Positions 1 to 10,834 of a stretch of DNA of 64,000 bases are shown here, piece by piece; positions within the stretch are counted from its first letter, which is position 1; each line of letters starts with the position of its first letter. Under the pieces are notes generated by a model. The model worked only from the letters and a program-made list of their open reading frames with translations, ran no database searches and was not told the DNA's origin. The DNA lies in the NCBI RefSeq assembly GCF_020906515.1, contig NC_085851.1:3720001-3784000 (forward strand), given 5' to 3'. The position numbers and the translations under genes are program-made. This DNA comes from Vanrija pseudolonga. Its lineage: Eukaryota > Basidiomycota > Tremellomycetes > Trichosporonales > Trichosporonaceae.

Positions 1-61
1 CAACAACAAGACCTTTGTTCGTCTTCATCCCGTGCACCAACAAGCTGCACGCAGCACAGCC

Positions 62-915
62 ATGAAGGTGGGTGATTGCTTGTGCGAATAACCACCCGCT
101 AACCCACCCCAGATCTCAAACAACCCGCCGCAGCACCTCTCAAACTACGAAGTGCTCCAGCACTTCCTCCACCTGAAAGAGGACAACGACTACCTGCAGA
201 AGGCAGTGGCGGACAATGCGAGCCGGCAGGTGCTGCGCGCGCACGCGCAGTACCCCGGCGCGAAGAACAAGTTTGGCGAGGCGGTCGAGCTGCCCGACGT
301 CGAGCCGCTCGACGGCGAACAACTGCTAGCCGAGGACGACGCGGCGCGCCGCGGCCTCCCGTCCGAGCTCGTGTGGGTCCAGGACGAGGTCATCAAGTAC
401 CTCTGTGCCGACTACAACGTGACTGCGCGCCAGACGGCCAACGGCGTCGCGACGCTCGCGGACCAGCTGCAGGACTACGGGTTCACCAAGGCCGAGCTGC
501 TGCAGGCTTGTAACCTCGCGCCGCAGTCCCAGGTCGGGCTGTACTTGGTAGGCTTGGAGGGACAAGGGGGAAGCTGACGCCAGATCATCGAGGAGTCCGA
601 GACGCGTCTGGCGCAGCCGTACGACCAGACGATCAACCATATCGTCGACAAGGTCATTGCGCCCACGCTGCTCGCCGAGCCGCCCGAGGAGCTGTGGCCT
701 TACCTCTCGAGCACGGCCCACAACGAGATTGGTCAGTTGGGGCCTCGCTGGTGTATCGGCAGTCAACTGACGTCCCAGCCCAAAACATCATCGATGACAC
801 GGCAGAGTACGACGAGGAGGCGTATGACAACGAGGAGGAGTACGTCCACGAGGCTGAGTGGGGACCCGGGCGGGAAGGCGGCGTCGACGACGAGGAGGAC
901 GCGACGATGGAGTAA
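62..915 (+). CDS. RPC17: RNA polymerase III subunit C17 (RPC17/CRCP)
   Basis: Predicted 241-residue homologue of Pol III subunit C17, which pairs with C25 in the stalk that helps recruit TFIIIB. Exons by inspection: 62-67 (only ATG AAG), 113-547, 584-731, 779-915. All three introns are 36-47 nt with GT/AG ends and all phases agree. The segment reading SNYEVLQHFLHLK matches the N-terminal Rpb4/HRDC-like region of the family, and WVQDEVIKYL begins the helical core. The C-terminus is strongly acidic (Asp/Glu/Tyr) and makes the protein longer than the roughly 160-residue yeast subunit. The six-base first exon is inferred from the splice pattern, so the start is the weakest part. The gene converges on the transporter gene downstream. 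Confidence 0.8.
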
Positions 916-1028
916 TAGGCGCGCGTTAGATTGCTGCTAGGTGTGCATATTCACTGTAGGATTAATCATGATGGCATTGTTGCATTGGTATCGGTGGTGT
1001 GCAGAGTGTCCTTAAAAGTACAGATGTT

Positions 1029-2628
1029 CTATCCCCCAAAGGGGTTGCCGTTGATAATGTAGTTCACCCCAAAGGAGCACAGACTGCCAATGAAGAGGCC
1101 AGAGACGAGGGAGAAGCCGGCGAGCGTGCCAGCCAGGTCCTTCTCGTCATCAGTAATGGCAGGGTTGAGCTGCGGCGACGAGGCCGTGATCATGCAGATG
1201 GTGGAGATTGCGCTGGCGGTTAGCGCGAGTTCAGTTGCTAACCTACCCATTGGTCAGGCCAAAGGCGAAGAGAATGATAAAGTACACGCTGTCAGGGAAC
1301 ACCGACTTGTGCGCGGCTGCGCGGCCCGGCGTGTTGCACAGCAAGAACAGAGGGAAGAAGATGACGCGCGAGACGGACAGCCCGACAATGGTCGGCGTCG
1401 CGAGGTTGCTCGCGAAGGGCAGGGACGGGATAAACGTTCGTCCGGCATAGTCGGCCACTGGGGGGTCAGGGAAGGCTCCATCAGCTACCCACGATTGAAG
1501 ATGAGGAAGTGAAGAGAGATAAACACCGACGGCGACAGGGCCCTAGGCGAGTCAGAGGCCGACAGAATCGTCGTGGTGATGGGCGGGAAGATTGCCTGCG
1601 GTGTGAGTTGCGTCAGGTTCGCGTGGTCACCAAACCTCACCAGTGTCACGATAAACACAAACGCCACGGCAAACTCGATCCGCGTGTTCTTTCGGAAGAC
1701 GCGCCACATGACCTGGTTTCCCTTGGTGCCACTCGCCGTGCCCTCCTGCCGCCGGTGGGCGAGCGGGGCGAGCACCGACGCGTACGCAGGATGCAGAACG
1801 AGCACGCGCAGGGCGTACAGGCATCCGAGGGTGCCGAGCGCGCCGAGTCCCCAGAGCCCGACGGCCGCGAGGGTCGAGTGCGAGCCGTCCGTGTCCCGCC
1901 CGCTGCTCGCAACGGCGAGCACGAACTGCACAGCGGACACGATGACAGCAATCGCACCCTGGCCCGACATCACGGCGAAGATCTCGCCCGAGCCCCACAG
2001 GGCTGAGAGCGCGAACACCGCCGACTGGAGGTACGAGCACGCGACGGAGAGAATGAGGGTGATGACGAGAATGAGGGGGAAGAGGAGGAGCGAGTTGGCG
2101 GCCGAGAGCGCCGGGAGGACCAGGGGCAGGATGGGGAAGGCGAGGAGCAGCGTCGTGCCGAGCATGAGGAGAAGGGACCAGCGGAGACGGGGCTCGGGGG
2201 GAGACTGGCGTCAGCTTGTCGTTCTTCAATTGGTCAGCTCACGCTCGCAACGTTGCGCTGGGCCAAGCCCAAGAAGAACAGGTTGGCCGAGCAGTAGATC
2301 GTACCGATGTAGCTCGGGAGGTTGTTGCGCGTCGACCCGGGGGGGAACAGCGCCGTGAGGAAGGGGTAAGTGCATATCAGTGCTGGGTGTCAGCTAGTGC
2401 ACGTAAAGACAAATTCGCACCGTTCCAGCTGAGGAGCACGCCAGCGCCGAGCGCAGCGAACGCCCAGTAGATGGTCCGGCTGTGCTTATCGTCCGTGGCG
2501 AGCAGCTGGTCGATGCTGGCGCTGAGGCCGGCGTCGTCGTCTTCGGCATCAGCGCCGGTCGACACGGGCGCGTAGCCGTCGTTTGGTCGCGGCGGCGGGG
2601 ATATGAGCTCGCGCAGCTTGCTCAGCAT
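1029..2628 (-). CDS. equilibrative nucleoside transporter (ENT/SLC29, FUN26-like)
   Basis: A 484-residue multi-pass membrane protein of the equilibrative nucleoside transporter family, expected to move nucleosides across a plasma or vacuolar membrane. Exons: 2628-2421, 2382-2243, 2204-1493, 1457-1247, 1212-1029; phases agree. After a polar cytosolic N-terminus the first membrane helix reads WAFAALGAGVLLSWN and, across intron 1, continues ALICTYPF, which is the WN-A signature of helix 1 in ENT proteins. About ten further hydrophobic helices follow, with a long hydrophilic loop near the middle (around residues 230-270). The C-terminus ends in a hydrophobic stretch followed by NGNPFGG. Family assignment is firm; substrate and membrane are not visible from sequence. 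Confidence 0.85.
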
Positions 2629-3074
2629 GGTTGGTGGGTGTTGGTGGTGGTGGCGAGTGCGGTGGTCGTGGTCGGGTCGGGTATGACGCGTTTATGAACG
2701 CGCGCCAGTCACCTCCCTACCCCAGCCAGCCAGCCAGCAGGTGACGGCGTGGCCAAAATACCTCCGCTTCGACACACATGAATGCGACCCACTTTGGCAC
2801 TCGAACCGTAGTTTGGTGCAACTCATCTCGACGCACCTCCTCGCTCGACACGGCTGCTGCGTGCCACGGACAAAAGACAAGAACAACGATAACACCTGGG
2901 CAGCAAGACGTGGGCACATTGTCAAGACACGCATAAGACGCCGCAGCCTAGACGCAGCGCACAACACCAACGCCCACTCCACCGACTACTCGAGGCCAGC
3001 CAGCACCACCACCAGAGCCGCCAAAAAACCAGTGGCTCCAGCAGCAAGACCAGCTGGTCCGAAGCCGCGCAGGC

Positions 3075-6000
3075 ATGGAGTACCAGCGCTTGTTCGAGTC
3101 GCACAACGCGGGGGCGGCACCGGCTGCTGCTCCTGCCGAGCCTGCTGCTGCTACCCCGCTGGACACCCGGCCCGCATCACCGGCCAAAGAGCCACCGAAC
3201 GGGACAAGTGCGGAGGCTGCAAGGTGGGTCGTCGGCCTCGTGCCCGTATGCTTTGCTGAAACGTGCAGCGACATCGCCATTGTGCCACCAGGAGAAGTGG
3301 TGCCAGAACAACCAGCAGCACAAGCACCAGCACCAGCACCAGAGGCGGCACCACCAGCACCAGAAGCACCACCAGTACCAGCAGCGGAATCGGCACCACC
3401 CCCAGCGGCCGAACCAGCACCGCCGCCAAAGGCAGCAGTAGTGTACCCGCCCAACGTGGTGCCTAATCCTGCCGCCGCGCTCGGCGGCCCACCACGCATC
3501 GACCCCGTCCTCGGCGAGCTGCAGCGCCCTGCCATGGTCCCCGTCGAGCTGGATGAGCGTGTGGACCGCGCGAGCGTCTGGATGAAGACTGTCCCAGGCA
3601 CAGGTGAGCGCTCCGCCGGACCACTCGCTGACGATAAGGCGAAGCCGTCTACTTCATCCCGAGGTCTTGCCAGGAGTGCACCAAGCTCGCGCAGCACTGC
3701 GACCGCGCGGTGCCGACGTGCGGGCGCTGCGCAAAGGGCTCCGTGTCGTGCACCCAGGGCGGGCTGTGTCACTTTGTGCCGCCCCCGCCGCTCCCCGTGA
3801 ACGGTGGTGCCGCCAACGGCCCCGTTGGCGCCAGCACCAGCAATGGTGATACCGAGAAGCGGTTCACGACGGCAGAAAAGGCCAAGGGACGACCAGTGGA
3901 TGATGGCTCCGACGCGAGCGATACCGACGGCGAGGATGCGGGCCGCGGCAAGCGCGTGCGCAAGAAGCGCCGTCTGTCCGCCACGGACGAGGTCGACCCG
4001 AACCTGTTAAACTTGGATGGCAGCCTCAGAAAACCCAGGACCAAGGGACCGAGAATACCTGGTCTCCCGGGGCCGGGGGCGGGCGCGAACCGGCCAGATG
4101 ATGTGCGAGTGACCGAGGACGACGTGCGGTATCGCACCGCGGTGGAAGCCAACGACCAGCGGCCAGATCTGAGCTCGATGCGCGGTTTCTGCCCCGTGTG
4201 GGCTAACCGCCGGCGAGAGCTCTTCGCAGCAGCAGAGTACCTCCGCGCGCCAGTACCCACTGCTGGGGCGAGCGTGGACATTGGACCGAGCGGTGTCGCG
4301 CGCGGCGTCATCCTCGAGGGGCCGAGTTCGCACAAGACGTTCTGGGGCGAGGGAGAGCAGGCCGGCACGATCGTGACATACATGTGAGTGACAGCTTCAT
4401 TGAGGAGGGCGCTAAAGTTCAGTGGCAAGCCGCGGGTCCGTGCACCTGATCGGGGAACTGCGCCGGCGGTAACTCCACACCAGTCTATCACCATCGCCGA
4501 CGACTACAACCAGGCGTTGGTACGCGGTGCGGACGCGGTGAACGGGGCCAATGGGGCCAGTGAGCCGGCTGCCCCTGTACAGGAGTCGGAGCCGGTCGAG
4601 GCGCTGCTCATGGCTCAGCGCGCCAAGACGCCAGTAGTGGTCGCCGTGGCACACGACTACGAGAGCGTAGTGTTCAAAGTGCCACGGCCCGTTGTGGTGC
4701 TCGGCTGGTTCTGGGTCGTAGACGCGTGGACCGAGCCCTCGGAATCCGCTCCGTCGTCGGTCGCATGGAAGTTTCGCTTCGAATGGTGTACTGGCACACA
4801 ACGGACGCCATGGTGGAGCGCGAAGAACGACCCGGAGAGGATACCGACGCCGTCGGTGGCAGGGAACGAGGTGGCCGCCTGGCCTGTACGAGGCCCTGGC
4901 GTATCGGGCCCGTCGACGCTGCTCGGCGCCAAGGAGGCACGAGCAGTGCGCGAGGTCGCCGAGGACGATCAGGAACTAGCCGCCGACCCAGCACCTTACC
5001 ACTGCCCCACCTGCAGCCTCTACTCTGACCGCGTGTACGAGTCGACTCCCCTGTGCCTTAACGAACGCTGCACCGACTTCTTCGTCAACTCGGACGCTCC
5101 AGAACGCACGAGTGGCCCAGCGTCGAACGAGCCATCAAGAGCACGCGCAGAGGAGCGTATACTCCCCGAATCACTAGGCCTGAGCCTCACCCCACCAGAT
5201 CCACAAACAGCACTCAGCGAGCTGCGGCGGCACGACGCGGGTCGCGACTTCTGGCGCGCATGGGTGTGCAAGCGGTGCCGACGGGCAAACGAACGCCGAG
5301 ACTGGTTTGGCTTTGTGTGCGAAGCCTGCGCCTTTATTGAGGTTCCGGCACGGAAGATCTACACGGTCGACGCGCTTCGCCCGCCATCACGGCCGGTCTG
5401 TACTGGACCCCGCCCGGACGAGGGGTACGCGCAGTGGCCGTTCGCGGCGACGCGCACGGTCAACGTGTGTGAGGACGACGTGCAGGTGATTGCGCACGGG
5501 CTGGACGCGGGCTTTGGGTCGGATGCGGTGCTATCCCACGCTCTCGCTCACGACGGCAAGGGCGTGAACGTTGTCGCCGACGCCGTCCTCAAGGGGCTCC
5601 AGCTGCAAGGCGAGGGCGAGGTCAAGCTCCGCCGGCAGCTCCTCTCGGCCTTCTCGAGTCGCCCCGCCGAACAGGCCCTCTCGCCATTCTACACCCTCCT
5701 GTGCGGACCCGAGGCCGTGCCCTATATTGCGCACTTTGTATCTGGACCGTCTGTGCCCTGGGACGCGAGCGCAAAGGTGTGCCTGGACGCCATGGAGCTC
5801 GTGAACGAACGCGCTGGCCGGATGCTGCGGGGAGTTGAGTGAGTACCCATGGCTGTAACTCTTACACACGAGCTGACTCGTGATTTCAGGTTCAACTCGC
5901 TGCTTGTTTCGGCTGTGCCACCCGTGACGCCTGCGTCCGTGCATCCAGTGAGTTTAGCCACGACAGCTGGAAACTGACGCCTTCAGACTATTCCTGTCGC

Positions 6001-6916
6001 CGCCGATACCTGCGTCGCAATTCTAATTCTCGGCTCTGACGCCACCATCCGCCTGCGCCGGCCGCGGACACGCTACGGCGAGGTGACAGCGCAGCACGGA
6101 GACGTTGTGTCACTGCAGACAGGCGCCGAAGCTGTGGACGTCGAGGTGCGCACCGACGGGTTCGGGTTCGTCTGTGTCGCGCGCCGCGCGTACGCAAGTG
6201 CCGAGGGTGGTGACACCGGCCTCCCACTTCAGCCAACGCAGCCACCAGTGCACGCCCTTGCGCAGTGGTACGTCGGCCCGCTGCCACTCGACCCCTCCCA
6301 GCCGCTTAGACCGCACGCCGCGCAGCGCCAGCAGCCAAACTATGGTGACGAGGACGAGCCAGTAGACCCGGAACGCCTGTTTGCAAGCGAGAGGTACACG
6401 GGGCTGGAGATTGATGATCCTGCGCCACCTCCCCCGAAGGAGCTCAAGCCGCCGGCGTCGGCCCCGCTCCCGAAGATTGGCGGAGCCGGCAAGCTAGCCA
6501 AGACTCGCGTCAGCGCCGTCAAGGAGGAGCCGACCCCTGGTCGCGGACGCGGTCGAGGACGCGGGAGGGGTGGAGGACGCGGCCGGGGCCGGGGCGCCGC
6601 AAAAGTCGCTGTCGCTGTTAGTTCCGAATCGTCGCCCGTGTCGGCGGAGTCGCCGGTCACGGTCGCGGCACCTGGCCGTGGCCGTGGACGCGGACGAGGA
6701 CGGGGACGTGGCGGTGGCCGTGGACGCGGCCGCGGGCGTGCGCCGACGCACGAGAGCGCGACGCCAAGCACGCCGGGGTACGTTGAGGCATATGCGCCTG
6801 ACATGTCCATTATCGCGGACGTCAAGGGAGAGGAGGCCGAGGTGCCAGAGGTGCCGGAGGTGACCGTCACCGCCGCTGCGGCGGCGGACACGGACGTCAT
6901 CATGGGTGAGAGCTAG
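3075..6916 (+). CDS. Zn2Cys6 protein with degenerate AlkB-like C-terminal region and RG-rich tail
   Basis: Predicted 1,210-residue protein. Exons: 3075-3223, 3269-3603, 3639-4383, 4423-5838, 5890-5947, 5987-6916. The 35-nt intron 3604-3638 is decisive: removing it joins the frame to a complete fungal Zn2Cys6 knot with Cys at 172, 175, 182, 189, 192 and 199 (C-X2-C-X6-C-X6-C-X2-C-X6-C). Then come a basic segment (RGKRVRKKRR), two Cys-pair modules (CPTC with CLNERC near 604; CKRC with CEAC near 692), and a C-terminal stretch starting EFNSLLV near 882. From memory this layout resembles basidiomycete Zn2Cys6 proteins with an AlkB-like 2-oxoglutarate oxygenase fold, but the iron-binding His-X-Asp usually following the FN-LLV strand is absent. 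Two RG/RGG tracts (about 1085-1105 and 1131-1153) precede an acidic end. Probably nuclear; function unknown. Confidence 0.7.
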
Positions 6917-7507
6917 AGCTTGTAGTACTCGCCATGTATGCCAGTAATATCATTATTGCACTGTTCAAGTTGTCCCCTTGAATGTGATGTGCATGCAGTA
7001 TGCAGTACCAAAAAGAGTGTGCCTCGCTCCCCCGCCCCCTCTCTGTTGCTGGAGGGTGGGGGGCTGCCCGGACCGCACCTAAACTCCCGCCGCCAAGTGC
7101 GCCAGAGGGTTATCCTGCTGGGCGGCCACCCGCGCCGTGCGGGTGCAGCCATGTCTGGCGGTCAGGTCGATGAGTTTTGGGTGTGTCGGTGCCGGGGCTC
7201 GAACGCGGCCCACCTGAAATTAGCTATGCTAAGACCAGGTGTGTTGCCAACTAAGCTACGTTCGAGTCTAAGGAGCGAGGTGCTGGCAGGGTTGGGGGGT
7301 CGGCTATGAAGGGCCGGCCGGTTATGATACATTCTGAGACAAGTCAGTCGGGCGGCGAGCCTCCCGCTGGGCGCGTTGGTCCAGGCGCATAAGTACAGGC
7401 GCACTCGTTGCGTCCCGCTCTGGAATTGCGGTGAGGGAAGCCACTCGTTGAACAAACTGCTATCACTGCATCACATCTATCGTTACCAGCCGACGTCACC
7501 TCGCACT
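6917..7507. other. convergent spacer containing a tRNA-like locus
   Basis: Lies between the 3' ends of the Zn2Cys6 gene and the quinone reductase gene. Apart from the tRNA-like element listed separately I find no supported gene; the short open frames here lack start context, splice signals or recognisable domains. Confidence 0.5.
7184..7266 (-). tRNA. possible tRNA gene or tRNA-like element, abnormal acceptor stem
   Basis: On the minus strand a perfect A-box (TAGCTTAGTTGG, 7258-7247) and a good B-box (GCGTTCGAGCC) lie at tRNA-like spacing. Between them is a strong anticodon-type stem (CACCTG/CAGGTG) with a 19-nt loop, which could be a 7-nt loop plus an intron of about 12 nt; the anticodon would then be CTT (Lys). 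However, the bases expected to form the acceptor stem do not pair. Instead the 5' CTCGAACG (7266-7259) pairs perfectly with the CGTTCGAG inside the B-box (7205-7198). This may be a degenerate tRNA, a tRNA-derived element or an unusual tRNA. Confidence 0.35.
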
Positions 7508-8761
7508 TTACGACACATGGATAAGGAGCTTGCCGGTCGTGCCGCGCGAGCTGATGTCGATCTGGCTCTGCTTGACGCCCTCGGCCGAGAAGGGGTAGAC
7601 CTTGTGGACGGCAAACTTGACCTTGCCCTGCTCGGCGAGGGTGACGGCCTCGCGGGCGTAGCGCGCAAAGTCCTCGGGCGTGTTGATGAAGGGGAAGAGC
7701 GAGGGGCGGGTGACCTTGAGGACCTTGGGGGTGAGCTTGAGGGGCGAGAAGGGGGGCACGGGGCCGGAAGCGTTGCCGTAGGTGACGATCGTGGCCTTGG
7801 GGCGGACGACGAGGAAGTCCTCCTCCCACGTGTCCTTGCCGATGCCGTCGTAGACGCCGTGGACGCCCTTGCCCTCGGACCACTCGACAATCTTGGCGAC
7901 GTTCTCCTCGGAGGGCGCAGTGGACAGCAGCACGAGGTCGGCGCCGGCCTCGCGTGCCTGCTGCGCCTTCTCGGCGGTCGAGACGGTGCCGACGACGTGC
8001 GCGCCAAACGCCTTGGCGAGCTGGACGAGCACAAGGCCGACGCCGCCGGCCGCAGCGCGGACAAGCACGTAGTCGCCCTTCTGGACGGGGTACGCCTCGC
8101 GCAGGAGCGTGAGCGCCGTCAGCGTGACAGTGGAGAGCGACACGCCGTCCTCGGCCTTGACGCTGTCCGGCACAGGCGCGACCTGCCATGCCGGCGCGAC
8201 GGCGTACTCGGCAAAGCTGTGGCCCGCGGTCGAGAAAACGCGCTGGCCAATCTTGAGCGGGCCGAGAGGCGTGTCGACCTTCTCGGTGGGGAGCTGGACA
8301 ATCTTCCCCACAATGTCCTGGCCCTGGACGTAGGGGAGGGGGACGGTGTAGAGGCCAGAGCGGCGGTCTGGGGCGGGGGCGACGTTGTGAGAGGCATGGA
8401 GTACGATGGATCGACGGGAAGAGGAGCAGTGTCAGCACAGGCATATCGCTCTCACGCCCACTCCCACGACCACTCACAGTTGTCGATGAAGTTGGCGCCA
8501 GTCCACTCAACCTTGATGAGCACCTCGTCGGGCTTGGGGGTCGGGGTGGGGACCTCGGCGAGGACGTTGACCTCGGGGCCGCCAGTCTTCTCGAACTGAG
8601 GGGGTCAGCATGGCATCGAGCGGAGCGAGATGGCAGGGGCGCAGTGTGTGCTGTCGTGCAGTGTGGCCTCACACGACAGCGCGACACGGCGGTTCGCAGC
8701 GCCGAGATCGGCTACTCACCTGGACGACCTTGTGCGTCTTGGGGATGGCAGGAGCGGACAT
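7508..8761 (-). CDS. ZTA1: NADPH-dependent quinone oxidoreductase (ZTA1/zeta-crystallin type)
   Basis: A 339-residue medium-chain reductase of the quinone oxidoreductase group, which reduces quinones with NADPH in the cytosol and gives oxidative-stress tolerance in yeast. Exons: 8761-8720, 8595-8478, 8367-7508. The N-terminal GroES-like part reads FIDNYRRSGLY across intron 2, matching the family's FIDTY-RSGLY segment and confirming the junction. The nucleotide-binding loop AAGGVGLVLVQLAK is intact, followed by a chain ending FSAEGVKQSQ, the usual C-terminal block of ZTA1 proteins. There is no zinc-binding Cys set, as expected for this branch. The first two introns are about 110-125 nt, long for this window. 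Confidence 0.88.
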
Positions 8762-9428
8762 GTTGCGAACGTAAGCGGTAGCAAGTGGGCGGTGGATGGA
8801 TCGAGTAACAGCGAGGGGGACAGCGATGCGGCGGAGGGATGCGAGGAGCATAAGAAGTAGTGATGGAGGAATGCCGTGTCGGAGATGCCGCAAGCAACTG
8901 ATCACACCTTTAAGGCGAGCAGGGTGGTGATGACGCAAAACGTGCTGGCTGGGGCGGGGTGGTGTCGTCGGGCGTTGCCGATAGCCCAGGACGCCCAGTA
9001 TCCGCGGTGCCGAGGTGCCGCCGGGCGTGTCACACGGGGGAGATTGATCATCGTGGTCTTCGTGCACGCGTGCGCGCGGTCAACAAGCGAGAAGCATGCT
9101 GGATTCTGGATATCGACTCTGCGCTGCTGCGGGTCTGCTCCGTGCCGAGTCGGATTGCTGACTGTGCATGCGAGCGGTGGGTTGAGTAGAAGCGCTGCGG
9201 CGACTCCGGACCATGGGCAACTGATATGAGTCGTACCGGCGACTCCGGCACCGATCTCGATAAGCCGCTCAAGCGCCAGCCGACAATTCTTGGCCACACC
9301 TGTGACTCTGATTACTGGTGTACATCTGTCTATGAGTAATGCCTTCAACAGAGATGGAGATGCGAGATACAACTTGTACTACTACTGTCTACGACTTGAG
9401 CTTCTGCACTGGGCGCAGAGGCAATCGC
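8762..9428. other. spacer upstream of ZTA1; no gene seen
   Basis: Holds the ZTA1 promoter side and the 3' end of the next minus-strand gene. I see an ACGCGT hexamer at 9066-9071 and a 12-bp direct repeat (CGGCGACTCCGG) at 9198-9209 and 9237-9248, neither with a clear meaning. No open frame here is credible. Confidence 0.45.
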
Positions 9429-10783
9429 TTAAGCCCAGCGCGTCTCGGCCGCGACGCCCGCCACAGAGCCGACAAAGGCAAGGACAAGGACGTTCCACGC
9501 GCCGCCGAGCTCGTTCCACATCGCGTCGTCGTCGACGCCGAGGGCGACCATGTTCATCCACACGCCGAAGACGGTGTCGAGGCGCGCCTTGAGCTGCATG
9601 GCGCTCAGGTGAGCCAAGAGCGCGCCCGCCGCGGAGGGGGTGGGGATCGACGACGCCGGGAGGCCGAGGAGCGACGCCTGCCACTTGCCGCTCGTGTGGT
9701 GGAGGCGCGCGCTGAGCAGGTCGAACGCCGCGGGGGCGGGGAGGACGAGCTTGTGGAGCGGGAGGTGGACGAAGGGCTCGATGACAAAGTCGGCCTCTGA
9801 GGCGTCCGACTCGTCGTCGCTGTCGTCGACGAGCGTTGGCGTGCTGTGGGGGGCAAGGTCGGGCTCCGAGGTGTCGACCTCCTCGAGCTCGGGAAGGACC
9901 TTGGGGAAGTAGGCGCACTGGGCGGCAAAGGCGAGCGACCTGGGCGGGTTAGAATGGCTCGCTTCCCGAGAGTTTAGCCACTCACTTGGCAGGGACCACG
10001 CGCATCGACGCGCCAGCACGCTCAGAGGTCGCGAACGCGATCGCCATGTCGGGGCAGCGCGTGGCAATGTACTCGGCCACGTCGGCGTTGACCTCCTCCT
10101 CTATCAGGCGGGGGAGACCAAAGCGGATGGTCGGGCGCCAGGCGGGGCCGGCCGAGCCGTCGGGGTAAGGGCGGTACTCGTTCGCCGTGGCGAGGAACTC
10201 GGGGAGCGTCTCACGGACGCAGTCGAGGACGTAGGCGGCGGGCTGGGTGATGTCAGCTTGCTGCTCATTGGGTTCCTAGCTGCACACTCACAACCTTGGT
10301 GTCGCCGAAGACAAAGTCGTTGACTGGGGCCACGGCAGGGCGCGGGAGGACCTTGGGGAGGGTGAAGGCCTTGCCTGCCATGGTGAAGCGGAGGCAGGGG
10401 GGACCGAGGAGGTGGGACTTGGTCTGCTCGATCGCCTGGGTGATGGTGCGAGCGGCAGCGGCGGCGGGCTTGGGGTGGGCAGTGGGCTGGGCGAGCTCGG
10501 GGGTAGGCTCGGGGGCAGCAGCGACGAGCTTGACCTCGCGCGCCTCGGAGAGCTTGGCGCGAGTGACGCTGCTCTTGCGGTCATAAGGCTTGGCAGCCTT
10601 GCGCTTGGGGGTGCTCGGCGCGCCGAGACCGCGGAGGGCACCCTTGCGAGCAGGCGACGGGGTGGCGACGCTGCCGGCGCTGCCGCCGTTCTCCTTGTTG
10701 CTCGAGATGCGGGGCGTGGTGGGGATCTTGGGGCTGGCCGTGGCCGCGTGGGGCGGGGTGGCGCCGACGATCGTGGAGGCCAT
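9429..10783 (-). CDS. unrecognised 419-residue protein with KEN box and CDK-type sites
   Basis: I do not recognise this protein. Exons: 10783-10292, 10242-9986, 9939-9429, with agreeing phases and 46-50-nt introns. The first 90 residues are disordered, rich in Ser, Thr, Pro and Lys, with several Ser/Thr-Pro sites including STPKRK, and a KEN tripeptide at residues 30-32 in a disordered context. The middle carries an Ala/Pro-rich linker; the C-terminal half has an acidic patch (DDSDDESDASEAD) and then a mostly alpha-helical, moderately hydrophobic region (WMNMVALG, WNVLVLAFVG). The start is supported by an upstream leader intron ending three bases before the ATG. A cell-cycle-regulated protein is a guess based only on short motifs. 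Confidence 0.65.
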
Positions 10784-10786
10784 TGC

Positions 10787-10834
10787 CTGTGGGGTCAGCG
10801 AAGCCAGGCGCGAAGGAGGCAAGGCGCCACGTAC
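10787..10834 (-). other. probable 5' leader intron of the 419-residue protein gene
   Basis: On the minus strand a GTACGT donor after an ACAACA repeat and a CTGACCCCACAG branch/acceptor enclose 48 nt. Splicing would place GC-rich exon bases GCA directly before the ATG at 10783. The pattern matches other introns in the window. Confidence 0.55.

Noticed and set aside
7344-8687. 447-codon minus-strand and 407-codon plus-strand frames over ZTA1
   Set aside because: Arg/Pro/Ala-rich shadows of the quinone reductase exons in other frames; they lack any domain.
9198-9248. 12-bp direct repeat in the ZTA1 upstream spacer
   Set aside because: Only two copies in GC-rich sequence, with no flanking structure; too little to call a regulatory site.
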